This document shows, in pieces, positions 46,951 through 59,575 of a stretch of DNA of 64,000 bases (the first letter of the stretch is position 1; each line of letters begins with the position of its first letter). The notes under the pieces were generated by a model. That model was given only the letters and a program-made list of their open reading frames with translations. It had not been told where the DNA came from and searched no databases. The position numbers and the translations under genes are program-made. Source of the stretch: Ashinkailepas kermadecensis (Eukaryota; Arthropoda; Thecostraca; Neolepadidae); the NCBI GenBank assembly GCA_034440615.1, contig JAOTOM010002926.1, positions 60,426 through 124,425 on the forward strand, in the 5' to 3' direction.

Positions 46951-49399
46951 CCCAAGCTTTGCTAGCAAAACACACTCGCTTTAAAATCGACGCAAGTGAC
47001 CTTTATGGTCCAGCACACTTAAAAAATATCTGCCCCCCACCCCACCCTCCCACCATGGCTTGCAAGAAGAAAACCTGAGGTAGTACGTGGCGTAATCAGA
47101 TGACGAAGCACGGAAAATAATTATGCAACGTTGAACATACCTTGAAAATACTTTGTTAATGAAAACATAGATCTACTTAAATTGTATCGAAATAAAATCA
47201 ATTCATATGCAAACAACCGTATTAAATAGCAAAGCAGTGCAATGCAGACTAACAAGACTCACCATGTATTACGCCATTCCTTCACCAGCTGTTTAATCGC
47301 ATTCTTGTAGCTGTTGCCATATTGCCTTTTTTTCAGCCATCATTTCAGCCATCGGTTTTGTAATGTTTTGTCAGTTGGCATTCACTTCAATATATGGTGA
47401 GCTTCGTGTGCGTGTTACATATTACGTGATGCATAAGCTATGCCAGGCACATCATAGTAATTACGAAATAATTTAAAATCAAGAAGTATAATAGCGGTGC
47501 AGCCAACGATGGTATGAGATGCTATTTATATGGTATTCGTAAGAGATTATGATGAGGTTGAAGACTGAATAATAATATAACTTGGATGTCTCAATCCGTT
47601 AGGGATATGGTATGATTATTAGATACCTGGTGCTACGTTTGACAGCTTATTGAGTACATAATGAATCAAATTGTAGTGTCTTTATAAGCATACGGATAGT
47701 TTGTTATGCTTAAATTGAGGATGGCAATGGGTTTGGCAATGCTGGTGTTTTTGACTGTTGTTTTGTATTCACCATGCTGTTATTCATGCCTTCCAATTAA
47801 AAAAATATCTTGAGAACAGGATTATTTCAATTCATATTCTGGAAACAAATGAAGTATTCGAAGATGCATAGGTAGGTAGAACATCCATTCTACTTCGAAA
47901 ACGAAGCATTCGGAGGTGATCATTGCCTATATCAACTGAATTTAACGGGGACAAATCCATGTTGCTATTCTATGTGGAGAATGCATATTATAACACAGAT
48001 ATTTTCGCCGGACTTCAGTGCATTTTGACCGGTCCCCGTCCGGGCTTAGTCACATCAGACCGACCGGTCCCGGGCTTCGGTCCCAAGCTTTTGGATATTT
48101 GCCGCCTCTAGTCTGCACACATCTAAAAATGACATTTGGTAACGGTTCCGGGCATCCATGATTGCAACCTATTTGCGATAAGAAAATACAAAGGTACTTT
48201 CAGCATCACAAAGATTGAGGCTATGCACGTATACCACTTTAGCCGAAAAATGCCAACAGACATGGGCGTTGGTGGGGTGGAGAGCGGAGCCATTTTAAGG
48301 GCCGAAACCCGTACCACTCTCATCACAATGGCGGGGCCCGGACACACTGTATGTCCGGACACACTGTATCCCGGACACACCGGACGCACAGCCGATCGTA
48401 ATGACGAATCGCCATTTTCAGCCGATTTTAATTCCAGCACCAGACACAGTCGGGAAAAACGTACAAAACCGCCGCTTGCGCTTTTCACCCCTGTCTCGTG
48501 TGCGCGCGGCTCGTAACCCGGACACGGTTTCCCCGGCGAGGTTGTCTTGGCAACACTGAGGTGTCGAGTTCGTGTCGATTCGTCCATTGGTTGGCGGTGG
48601 GAATTGGACCGACCTGGAGCGCTTTTTTCGACGCAAAAAATGATGGATCAATTCCCTCCCTTCCCCTCCAAAGAAGGGACTGCACCCTACACCACTGGTC
48701 GAACGTGGATGTTGATTTATGCTTTATTCAGGGATCCCAACGTTTGTGTGCCCAAGGCTTCGTATTTAATTTGTGAACCTATATGGGATTCAATTCAATT
48801 TCATATTCAATGTGAGAACCTATGGATATAACTATATGATCACCAACCTCACTACCACGTTGGTGTGCTCAAAATAAATCCAAGCCATCACCCTCCCAAT
48901 CGGGTTTCAACAGAGTTAACCCAAGGTTTGATAATCTGCACTAACCTAACCTAACCTAAACTAACGTCACTTTTAACCGTTTTCTAATACCAGACCCACT
49001 CGTGAAAAGCGATGAAAGCCTTTTTCACCTCTCCCTCGAGAACACATGCCGCGTGCAGTAAAAAATGTTTGCACTATCGAGCTTGGAGATTGTCTTGGCT
49101 ACCCCGTGGTGTTAGTTCCGTGTCGATCGGTCCATGGGTTCGCGAGCTATGCCGGTTGAAATCGAGCCGATTCGGCGCACCAAAATTTGTCATATTCGGA
49201 CGTTAAAAGTCTCGCTACACACGCTAAACCACTTGACGGCAGAGGACTTCGGCGCACCACATCCTCCCATCACATCGAGGTCATTCATATGCAGCTTGTT
49301 GACCCAATCGCATTGAAATCGTGCCCAAAGGGTAGTCAACACTGTGGGCTTCCACGTGGTGTCACACATCCCTTGTTCAGTGTGATGTAAGCCAAGCCG
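46951..49399. other. Intergenic, with GC island and R5 duplication
   Basis: A GC-rich patch at 48290-48620 contains repeated GGACACACTGTA words. Segment 48490-48620 resembles 49010-49160 (GATTGTCTTGGC / GGTTGTCTTGGC, then GTGTCGAT and GTCCAT). A CCTAACCTAACCTAAACTAA run lies at 48944-48963. Frames at 48123-48587 and 48136-48516 overlap on opposite strands and show no domain. Confidence 0.45.
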
Positions 49400-50137
49400 G
49401 GCGTCAATATATAGCAGTCGCGTTTTTCGTCTGAAGAAGCCCCAACCCCACGTTAAGCAGAATTGAGTGTGTCGAGCTATTCTTGAGCGCATGACACTCG
49501 CTACGCTTCGCCTACCCCTACAAATTGTACATGCCCGGATAGCTCTGGTGTCAGGCCACCAAATTTGATAGCTCTAGTACGCGCCGCTCTCAGGTCGGAG
49601 GTGCCCAACTCCAAACAGATGCACGCGCTTGACGGTCGCACGGTACAGCGCACCCGGTCGCCGACCACAAAAGCACACAGTTCACTATCGGGTGCGTGTT
49701 TTCACAAAGCTTCATATCCGTACAATTTGTTGTATATGCTGTGGACCCTGGCTAACTGATGTCGACATGACCCCAGTTGACGGCACATGGCATGTGCCCA
49801 CGTCACTCGCACGACCCGAAACCACAGCCATAATATGTCCGCCGAACCGGCACATCACGTGTAAAAATTGGGCGAAGTCCGCCCCGCCGTTTTGGCACAG
49901 CATGCGCCGAAATGGCACATACACTCATACAGACACACATACAGACAAACATTCCTCGACAACTTTGTAAAACCGACCGCCATGTATTCGATCTCCGATA
50001 GAGATTTCTCGTGACATTGTCACTCTGAATTCTATCTACGATTTTGGAAGACCGACCGCCATGCATTATATCTCCGATAGAGATTTCTCGTGACATAACC
50101 AGTATAAATTATATCTACAATTTTGAAATATGGGCAT
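49400..50137 (+). repeat. Dispersed repeat R1, copy 2
   Basis: Plus-strand partner of 722-1415. The last part is locally duplicated: the GACCGACCGCCATG to TTTCTCGTGACAT block of about 68 bp occurs at 49972-50010 and again at 50041-50098. The frame 49565-49759 is the equivalent of the one in copy 1 and starts at TTG. Confidence 0.75.
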
Positions 50138-50868
50138 GGGAATCTATTGTATTTAATATGGGCGATTTTTCCTCCTGAACCAATCTAATGCTTGCCCTCC
50201 TCCCGATTTCCATGACACGATACCCGCGCCGTAAAGGCTGGTGGCGTAGATACCTACATGCTTTCCATAATACATATTAGTCCCAACTTGGATGCTTATC
50301 ATTACCTGCGAGTTCAATATCCGTCTATTTCCCTTACTTTTACCTCTCCGAGTATAGTTAATCTGGCCCATTTATTCTTTCCTATCTTCAGCTACGCTGG
50401 AAACAGCCGGATGCTGGTACAGAAGTGAACCATGTCTTAGTTTGAGTTGTATGGATAAATGCTGTTTTAAGTCAGATAAGATGAAAATAACCGATAATTT
50501 TTTGTGAATTTCAAATGAGCTCAAATGTGCATTTACTGCAAATGTACTCTAATCGTACATTTGTTTATATAAATGTTATGTGGAATCATAGAACTCTGAG
50601 TGCTCAGGCTATGGAGATGCCATATGGGGCTCATCCCACGTGATTTGGAGATGCGAAATATAATGGATGGGGTTGATATGAAGTAAACATAGAAAGGAGG
50701 CAACGTGTAGGCCAAAGCTGGCCGGATGACTTCAATTTGCTTCCTTCGATTGCTTCCTTGAATTTTGCATGGGCGACACTTAAATACTCCTTCGCCTCCA
50801 ATACTTTGTTTCGCACAATGCAAGCCTCAATAACGCCAGGGGTGCTGTCGTTATCGCCGGGGATTGCG
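50138..50868. other. Intergenic sequence
   Basis: No feature recognised. Confidence 0.45.
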
Positions 50869-51453
50869 CTCGAGTAGTCGGCCTCCCGCCGTCGGTAGTA
50901 GTCGGCTCGAGTAGTGGGCCTCCCGCCGTCGGTAGTAGTCGGCTCAAGTAGTCGGCCTCCCGCCGTCGGTAGTAGTCGGCTCGAGTAGTCGGCCTCCCGC
51001 CGTCGGTAGTAGTCGGCTCGAGTAGTGGGCCTCCCGCCGTCGGTAGTAGTCGGCTCGAGTAGTCGGCCTCCCGCCGTCGGTAGTAGTCGGCTCGAGTAGT
51101 CGGCTTCCCGCCGTCGGTAGTAGTCGGCTCGAGTAGTGGGCCTCCCGCCGTCGGTAGTAGTCGGCTCGAGTAGTCGGCCTCCCGCCGTCGGTAGTAGTCG
51201 GCTCGAGTAGTCGGCCTCCCGCCGTCGGTAGTAGTCGGCTCGAGTAGTCGGCCTCCCGCCGTCGGTAGTAGTCGGCTCGAGTAGTGGGCCTCCCGCCGTC
51301 GGTAGTAGTCGGCTCAAGTAGTCGGCCTCCCGCCGTCGGTAGTAGTCGGCTCGAGTAGTCGGCCTCCCGCCGTCGGTAGTAGTCGGCTCGAGTAGTCGGC
51401 CTCCCGCCGTCGGTAGTAGTCGGCTCGAGTAGTCGGCCTCCCGCCGTCGGTAC
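50869..51453 (+). repeat. 37-bp minisatellite, about 16 copies
   Basis: Unit (TCGGCCTCCCGCCG, TCGGTAGTAG, TCGGCTCGAGTAG), 37 bp, with G/C and A/G variants (TGGGCC for TCGGCC, CTCAAG for CTCGAG). A minus-strand frame of 287 codons runs through it because three units (111 bp) give a 37-residue peptide repeat with no stops. The array ends in the palindrome CCGTCGGTACCGACGG (about 51445-51460). Confidence 0.95.
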
Positions 51454-52099
51454 CGACGGACAGAAATAGAGTAATTTGAGCCGCGCTGATGCAAGCTAGT
51501 GTCTACGACAATGTCTTGTAACTCATCAGGGTCGTATGAGATTGACCTGACGGGCCCGCAATGAGTGTATTTTCAGACTGTGTAATCTAGGTCTGTACAG
51601 GCGACTACAGACATGAGGTTTGTTACCTTGTGCACCATTGCGCACCAACTAAACACTGTGATGCTGGGGACCCCTGGCTTTCATGCAGATACTGTCGCGA
51701 GTGTGTGAGCGGATACGCATCTGACGACAGGCCCAGGCATACTCCAGGCCTGTGTGGGGCAGAGCTGAGGTTTCTGGCAAGTCGGCGCCATGTGAAGGCC
51801 ATCAGTGCACCATGGTGCCAGGTGGCACGGCCACATGTGGGCCCGTGCCACGTGACGACTGCAACGGAGCCCTTGTCACATAGCAGATGAGTCGTCGTGC
51901 CCGGGACCACACTTGATGCGGTCGCGAATGAAGCTAACGAGCGAAGTTATGGCATTGATTTCTTGTAGCGAGTGCGGTTGCCAGCGACGCCGGCGTCGCA
52001 CGCCAGCAGATGCCGACCCAACGGCCGATTACAACCTGCTCGTGATCTATTCTGGTGCTGCCGAACCGGGATCCGGATGGCGTCGTGTCTTCACCGTAT
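51454..52099. other. GC-rich intergenic sequence
   Basis: No domain in frames 51623-51910 minus or 51630-51890 plus. Nothing else assigned. Confidence 0.4.
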
Positions 52100-52415
52100 T
52101 GTGGTGGTCACTGCACTGACCGTGGCAGTCACTGCCCCGGGCAATAGCCGTCACTGAACCGAAATGTGTGGTCACTATTTGTGGTCACTTGCTCGCCTGG
52201 GACTGTGACGGTTGCTGCCTCGAGCTGTGGTCACTATCGCCCCGAGCTGCTGCGGTCAACATCCGGGACAGTGGAGAGGCGCGGTTACTGTACCGACCTG
52301 CGGCGGTCACCTCCCCGCCCCAGATTATATCACTGCCCCGAGCTCTGCTGGTCCCGGGCTGTGGTGATTACTGCTCGCAGCTGTAGAGGTGACTGCCCGC
52401 CAATGTCGGTCACTG
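52100..52415 (+). repeat. Degenerate GGTCACTGCC-type repeat
   Basis: GTGGTCACTGC, GCAGTCACTGCCCCG, CGTCACTGAACCG, GTGGTCACTATCGCCCC and similar blocks recur every 20-40 bp. An old, diverged minisatellite. Confidence 0.6.
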
Positions 52416-52709
52416 CTTCAGATGCTGCAACTAAGGGCAGAACATATGGGTGCATGGTGGCATGTACGTGTCTGCTGGGTCATACGGGTCCCGTTATGTC
52501 AGGCACGCAGCACAGTTTCATCGCGCGGCGATCCTGCGCGACCAACTCTGGCAACACTTCTAAGCACAGTACTCGGATTCCATTGCTGCAGGCACGCAAA
52601 CGGATTGCATCTACAGCGACTGTACCGTGACATTTGAAAGCGTAAATCACTCCTGCTGCACAAGCTTCAAAATTCATATCGCAGCCGAGACAGCACTGCA
52701 ATGGTTTTC

Positions 52710-53480
52710 TCCCTGTCTACACTTGTCGAAGCAGCGAGTGATTGTGAACGGATAGTACTCGGACTGGACAGCGGTTTCCTCTGGTACTTCGGGAGGCCGG
52801 TTGCTGTCTCCTCTACTATTCGCGATGTTCATAGATGATGTTCCGGACCAAATTGATTCCTCCCGTCAGACGTTCGCCGTAGGTGTCAAAATTTACCGCA
52901 AAATCACCTGCCGAGGCGATGTGGTCCTCTTGCAAGATGATTTGCAAAGCTGTGCAAATCGTCCTAAAATTGGAAGCTAAATTTGAACCATAACAAGTGT
53001 AGATCGTTTCGGATGATGGTGAACAAAAAATCCAATTGAAGCCACCTGTCATTCAAAGCACTGCCCTCGAGCATGTAAACACCATTTGGAACCTTAGATT
53101 CAAACTTAGCTTTCGGACCTCACATCGATATGATGGAGAAAACGCCAACAGGGCCTTCTGTCCTTTAATTCGATGTTTTCAAAACGGTGAAGCTGGAGGA
53201 TACTTCAACCAGCCGTCTGTACAGGCGTCGGACTACGCTCACGTCCCGTCAGTACTTGAGTACTGAGTACTGGGCAAGGGCATCCAAAGCTCGCACGGAT
53301 ATAACTGAGATAGCATAGCACACATGCTGCATGTGGCTGAATGCACAGTCTAGCGTGTCCCACTTTAAAAAAAAAGTTTTCCAATGACGTTCGCCCCAGG
53401 CTATTCTATGATGACATTTATACCAAGTATTCAATTCTTTGTAAACTTTGGTTGGCAATTTTAATATCCGAGCAGCAGAT
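52710..53480 (+). pseudogene. Third LINE reverse transcriptase relic
   Basis: The frame around 52715-52975 reads LSKQRVIVNG, then a stop, then LLSPLLFAMFIDDVPD (RT motif B and following), then VKIYRKI where motif C with its ADD should be (AVG replaces ADD), and LLQDDLQSC. Another frame, 53036-53266, carries LSFRTSHRYD, NANRAF and PSVLEY, the C-terminal order typical of non-LTR RTs, and DITEIA follows. Stops and frameshifts throughout. The clade (CR1/Jockey/Rex-like) is uncertain. Confidence 0.65.
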
Positions 53481-54143
53481 GAAGTTACACCTCAAAGTCC
53501 CTTCTAGTATGGTGTTTTGCCATTGAACCGGGAGTAGTACGTGATGTCAGCGAATCGTTTTTTTCTGTTTCTAGTTGAGCTGGAGTGATAAAACAAAACT
53601 GTCTGTCGTTTGAGGAAACTGTCGCATTCCTCATCGTCTGCTCTATCGTCTGATATATAGTTCTAACCCTATCAGCACTGGAGAGGGGGGGGGGGAAGCT
53701 GATCCAGTTCCGTCTCAATCAGAACATCTACTGCCTCTCCTGAACTAAGTGAGGCCCGTGCGACTTAGGGACTGTTTCTTTACATCAATTTGGAACAATT
53801 TGGTCAACATAATTAAAAAATCGAACTATTGCCGATTTAGCGCTTATACCATTTAAATGTAATCCAACTCTTGCAGTGTTGATCCGCCTGAAATGTGACT
53901 GTGTACCTACTGTTCTTGAAATTGTCGTTGAGACTGACGAAACGTTGAAAATATTAAGTGATTTATGAACAACTTAGTGACTTACTATTGCTTTCGTGTA
54001 TTTTCTTGCATTCACCCTAAATTGCAGCATGCAACAGGTTACATTCCAAACATGCGACCTCCGTTGGCGCTGTTCAATAAATCTGGAAGAAAACGCAATC
54101 TAGTTGGTTTTCCAGTCAACGAGGTAAGCAAGGTACGATAAGA
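53481..54143. other. Intergenic sequence
   Basis: A G-run at 53686-53695. No feature assigned. Confidence 0.45.
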
Positions 54144-54328
54144 CCTGACACCGACATCAGACAAGCCAAACTAAAACAACTGAGACCATATTAGCGCAAC
54201 AAATGTGATATGTTAATAGGGTCTCAGTTTCTTTGCGGCTTCAGCTCAATGCATATTAACATAGCATATATTTTATGCTAATAGGGTCCGAGTTCCTTTA
54301 GCTTGGCTTGTCTGATGTTGATGTTAGG
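54144..54328. mobile_element. MITE-like element, 52-bp inverted ends
   Basis: Arms 54144-54195 and 54277-54328 match as inverted copies at about 43 of 52 positions, including ACATCAGACAAGCCAA. A shorter inner hairpin sits at 54180-54227. Total 185 bp, no coding sequence. AGCAAGGT-like octamers flank both ends and could be a duplication, but they are imperfect. Confidence 0.6.
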
Positions 54329-57023
54329 CAAGGTTAACCACGTGTCGATCTGCTGTATTTTGTGGTGAATTTCTACATTTATCACATCACATGGGATTAT
54401 GATGAAGCACGGTACATGATAGCTTAACAACCGTAAAATCAGACGATCTTTGACATTTTTTTCGCACTTCGAGAAGGTCACATGAATTGCTACTGTCATT
54501 TCTGACAAGATGATGTGTGCCTGCATGAGTACCGTAACAACGTAGGCATTCTGGGGCCCTTAGTGTGTCCACTGGACTGCTTACTTTATGGCGCCAATAA
54601 CATTGATCACGTCGTGCGATGAGCCACTCAGGCCAGGTTTTATAGTCCATGCTGAGGGAGTTGTAAAAGGAAGCGGTGAATGTCGCCATGCTGTTGAAAG
54701 TAATGCCACACCCGTACGTCGACACACATGCCGGAGCAAGTGCTCATTATCCGTGCGCTCAGGAACTGAAGCAGCATTATCACTGGATTACATTTTTAGT
54801 GGATGCTTGTCGATAGCAAATGCTGCGGGACAGCCAAAGCATTTTCCACTACGTATATAGCATGCGTCGTAAATTACGTGCAAACGGACCGTTCGAAATA
54901 AATGCGGAATAGTAGTTTGAAGGGTATGATTGATAGTTTTAGTGATTAAGTCTGGTCATACTGTACCAGTGGCAAAATACTCGACGTGTCGAGTCGAGAA
55001 TACTCGACGTGTCGAGTCGAGGATACTCGACGTGTCGGCACTAGGCTATCACCAGGGGTTAATCTCCTGACGATGGCATTGGTAATTCTCCCGACGATGG
55101 CCTTGAGTCAAAACGACGAGTATTTTGTTACTGATACAGGATTTTCTAACTTGATTACTAAAATATATCACCTGCGATTAAGAAATGTGTGTTTATCGTG
55201 TATTGTTGTCACAACATGGCGTTCCTTTGTGGTAGACAACGGGAAAATGTCAGGTTTAGTTTCATTCTTCGAGTGTTTAAAAGCATTGTATCTAGGCATG
55301 GCTCTGCTTGACGTAACGTCAAAATGGGTGCTTTAAAAGTCATGCAACTGCAGCTGCGTTCTAAAAACATCCGCAAATAACGAACGATATTTGCTAACAT
55401 GAAGTTCTTGGTATCTACTGCATATTCCATCCACATTTCGTCTTTAATAATTTTACAATCCTGTATTTAGTATTGATGGAGGATTATATCCTTGAAGTTA
55501 GTGAAATGCACTTTAGTTAACATATGACTTCTTCGATATTTTCTAGATCGTCAAGTTGATAAGATGTAGATACCATTTGACGGGCGAACAGCCTTCGATG
55601 GCGGTTCTTCCATGGCCGCTTAACTCGCCAGTGAGTGGAATGTGGCCAGTTCTGCCACGACTGACGCAATTGATAAGCATCTCTGAAACAATCACCGATA
55701 CGAACGTGATGCTTTAAATGCATTCCTCGAATCCATTCTACAAATTTCAGGGAAAGGAATTTCTCAGATCATTCACTGTCAGGTCAATATGACGACAAAA
55801 ACACAGCCCTGTCATTGTTTATTCCGCATATTGCATGTCATATTCTTTGGGTTGTTTTTCCGAGAATGCAGTGGAGTTATTCGTATTTTTGTATGCAAGT
55901 GTACATGATTCGTGGCATAAAAACGAATGTCGTCAGGTTTCGTTAGGTGGGTTACAGCCATCGCCAGGATGAGCCACCGTATCTATGATAATATTATATG
56001 CGCAGCATAATTTCCCAGAAAATACACCTTTCTGGAAAAGATGTCTCGCTTTCAAATCTCTTCTGGCAGCCCGCGAACGACAAATTTAGATAGCGGAAAT
56101 ACAAACACTATGTCAATGGAAGACTCACTTCAATACTTATTGCACGACAGGAAGTGCATTCTCCCTTTTGATAGTGTTCAACTTCTTTTCGTTTAATTTG
56201 TGGGCATATGTATTGTCAAAGTTGAAAAAGCCTGCTACTCGGCCACGAGCGTAGGTGACAGATGTTTGAAAAATATATCCAGTTACGGTGACAACTTACG
56301 GTACCGTATTATCATGAGTATGGATTACATTTAGCATCAGGCGGTTTTGCTTCTTAACATACCCAGTCAATTTGTAACTCCCAACCATCCAGACATATAC
56401 CTACTCATCTTGTTTCAATACATGTGGCAGAAGCGTACCGAAACAATTTAGTAGTTATGATTGAGGGGACAGGGGGCTGAAAAACGCTACCACGCGAGGT
56501 ACAGTCCATAGGCTTTAACATTGCCGTTGTAAGCCCTATCACCTACGAACTGTCTCGTCCCCATCCAGAGATTGAACCCGACACAACAGTTCCGTTTTCC
56601 GGCGCAGTTTGTTTTCAAAGCTGGTTTTAGTGCGTACGTACCTACGTAATAAGTATCTAAGTGCTGCTGAAGAACTTGAACTTGTGTATGTTTGCGTAAG
56701 TGGTGTTTCGTCTCTGAGACTCAGGACAAGTATTAGGAACATGGCCTTGTCTTGGATGTTGGCCGCCGAGAATGTTATTATCTCTGGGAAATTATTCACT
56801 CCTTTTATAATATAAATTGAGTTTGACAATCACTGCCATGTCCTTGTTGTTTGGTCATGATTATGGGAACATGGAAACACGGATCATGACTGTGAACAGT
56901 ACAAGGGGAGTTTTTTTTAGGACAGAAAAAAAATCAAATCATTCTCCAACTTGAAATGCTACACAGTACTCCTCTCAAAATCTAAGATTCAGGGTCAAAG
57001 AAAAGTCCTCAAAGTCCTCTGCT
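54329..57023. other. Intergenic, includes a 23-bp short tandem repeat
   Basis: At 54977-55037 the unit ATACTCGACGTGTCGAGTCG (23 bp in full) occurs 2.6 times. Otherwise no recognisable gene or RNA. Confidence 0.5.
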
Positions 57024-57073
57024 ATCTACCAACCTGTAATGCCACCTATAGGTGGCATTACAGGTTGGTAGAT
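57024..57073. repeat. Perfect 50-bp palindrome
   Basis: 25-bp arms with no loop, centred at 57048/57049 (CCACCTATAGGTGG core). The match stops exactly at 57023 and 57074. Confidence 0.9.
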
Positions 57074-57076
57074 GTG

Positions 57077-57214
57077 GTCACTTCAGTGAAATATGTCCAG
57101 GTTTGGATTTATGTCTTGGAATTCTGGAATTGGAGAGGAAAATTAAAAATGTTCTCTCCAATTCCAGAATTCCAAGACATCAATCCAACCCTGGACATAT
57201 TTAACTGAAGTGAC
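57077..57214. repeat. Long hairpin, 61-bp arms, 16-bp loop
   Basis: Arm 57077-57137 is the inverted copy of 57154-57214 with about three mismatches. Loop 57138-57153 is AT-rich. It starts four bases after the perfect palindrome. Could form a pre-miRNA-like or cruciform structure; no function is shown. Confidence 0.9.
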
Positions 57215-57836
57215 ACTTGTAAGAAACCTTAGTGCAGTACATGCCCAAGGTGCGGTTGCTAATGTAGCACTGCCATCATGCGAAAAGGTGCTTTGTAGAT
57301 ATCTTGGCTGCAAATTCAATGGTGAGTCAAGATTGTTGAAAATACATATGAAGGCAAAGCATACCAGTCTACCTATCTGGCTGCAAAACACTGCCTTTGA
57401 AGAAAGAGGCTGGTGGCAGCCATGGTGCATTGCTGCAGGAGGGGGTCAATTACCCAGGTGTTTGGTGCAGTATTTTTATGCACAGTATTTCTCAGTCTAG
57501 CATATCAGGTCAGCCATTTTGCCACACTGCAGAAATGTGGAATCCTTATCATGAAAAATGCTTTGGTTCTTCCAATATGAACCTTTGTTATTTTAATAAT
57601 TTCATTATGTCACTTCCATGGATTTGATTTTTGGGGTTAGAGTATTTACCATAAGCAGAACTTGTTGCATTGACCAAAAGTGTTATCAATTCCTTGAAAC
57701 CAATGCAACATATGACCTATGACACTCTGTCCTTGGTATTGGTGTTATAGTATAAGGGAATCCAATTTGTATCGGTAAATTTCGTTTTCAAGAAGTCATT
57801 AGATTTTGAGAACAAGATGTTTCAATACCATGTTGG
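57215..57836. other. Intergenic sequence
   Basis: Frame 57210-57500 has no recognised domain. Nothing else assigned. Confidence 0.45.
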
Positions 57837-59250
57837 CCAATGTAATTAAGATGATGTGACCACTGATTTTGGTAAATTTGAGCTTTAAGGTGTTTTATGC
57901 TTTCTTGGAATTTATATTTCTAATGTAACGTTTACAGATGTGACTAAGATGATGACACCATTAATTTTCTGTGCAAATGCTTACTTTTCACGTGGTGAAC
58001 AAGATCACACAAAAAAGAAGCTGCGTAACAGCATAAAAAAATTAGGTTTAAAAAATCAAATGAAAATGCAACGTAACCTAACCTAGCCTAGCTTAGCCTT
58101 CCTTTGGAGAAAATAAATGCAAAACTTAAATTGGACGAATTTCAAATCAAATATATTTTCTGAAAAATCATAACTTAAAAGCCTAACCCAACCTAAGCTA
58201 ACCTAACAAACATGCTTTTCAAGAAAAACAATTTATAATTTTTTCCTCATTTTTTGTCTGTTTTTTTATATCCAAGTTAGAAAACTAAACTAACATAACC
58301 TAGCAAAACCTAACCCATTTGTTTCCTTTATGGGGACAAAACGTATGTAAAACGTATGTAATTAAGATGATGTGACCACTGATTTTGGTAAAATTGAGCT
58401 TTGAGGTGTTTTATGCTTTCTTGGAATTTATATTTCTAATGTAACGTTTACAGATGTGACTAAGATGATGACACCATTAATTTTCTGTGCAAATGCTTAC
58501 TTTCACGTGGTGAACAAGATCACACAAAAAGAAGTTGCGTAACAGCATAAAAAAATTCGGTTTAAAAAATCAAATGAAAATGCAACGTAACCTAACCTAG
58601 CCTAGCTTAGCCTTCCTTTGGAGAAAATAAATGTAAAACTTAAATTGGACGAATTTCAAATCAAATATATTTTCTGAAAAATCATAACTTAAAAGCCTAA
58701 TCCAACCTAAGCTAACCTAACAAACATGCTTCTGAAGAAAAACAATTTATAATTTTTTCCTCATTTTTTTGTCTGATTTTTTTCTATCCAAGTTAGAAAA
58801 CTAAACTAACATAACCTAGCAAAACTTAACCCATTTGTTTCCTTTATGGGGACAAAACGTATGTAAAACTTGTCATGTGAACACCTAAAGCACAATAATG
58901 CCCTGATTACCATCATCAATGCTTATTTTGATATTGGAATGCAAAATAATGCAAATAATGAGGTAATATGTAGTGGAAAGAAATGTGAGACTTTAATTGG
59001 GGGGGGGTTGCAGTTTAAGGTAATTTGTGAATTGCTAACATTTCTTGTTTCAATGTAATGTTTATTAATGTGGTTAAGATGATGCGACGACTCATTTCTT
59101 CTGCAAATGCATACTGTTCAGGTGGCAGACAAAATTGCACCAAAAAAGGGGTTTGGAGTGGAGTAATATAGCATACAAATAATGTTCAAAGGAAACAAAA
59201 AGCATGTTACATCCTAGCCTAACCTGGCCTAACCTTCCATGCAAGGAAAC
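57837..59250 (+). repeat. 517-bp tandem repeat with TTAGG-like tracts (2 copies plus a diverged third)
   Basis: Unit 1 begins at about 57840 (TGTAATTAAGATGATGTGAC) and unit 2 at about 58357 with the same sequence, near-identical throughout. A third, diverged unit begins at about 59055. Each contains runs such as CGTAACCTAACCTAGCCTAG and CCTAAGCTAACCTAAC that resemble degenerate CCTAA telomeric repeats. A/T-rich, no coding sequence. Confidence 0.85.
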
Positions 59251-59575
59251 AAATTATTTGTTAGTGGTACATTGAAAAAGATAAACAAAATTCAAATGAA
59301 AAAAATAACCTATGTAATAAATATACATAAATATTTTGTGACCTATGTACGTGATATATCAAATATATCCTATTCTGGTTGATTTTTTTTAGAGAAAAGT
59401 ATAACTTTTAATTGAATTTTTATTTCATTTTTCAACTCAAAAGAAAAGCCTAACCTAGCCTAACATCTCTGAAAAGAAGTACTGTTCCATTTTAGCATCT
59501 ATCGGGGATAATTCGCGTTCGCACTCTGGTGTACGGGTCTTTCATGGGAACCCCTTGCCTCTTGTTTTGGTGAAG
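59251..59575. other. AT-rich intergenic sequence
   Basis: One further CCTAACCTAGCCTAAC run at 59449-59464. Nothing else. Confidence 0.5.

Noticed and set aside
48944..48963. True telomere
   Set aside because: Only about four degenerate CCTAA units, internal to the window and flanked by ordinary sequence.
50631..51494. 287-codon minus-strand frame
   Set aside because: Runs through the 37-bp array and reads as a 37-residue repeat caused by three units per cycle.
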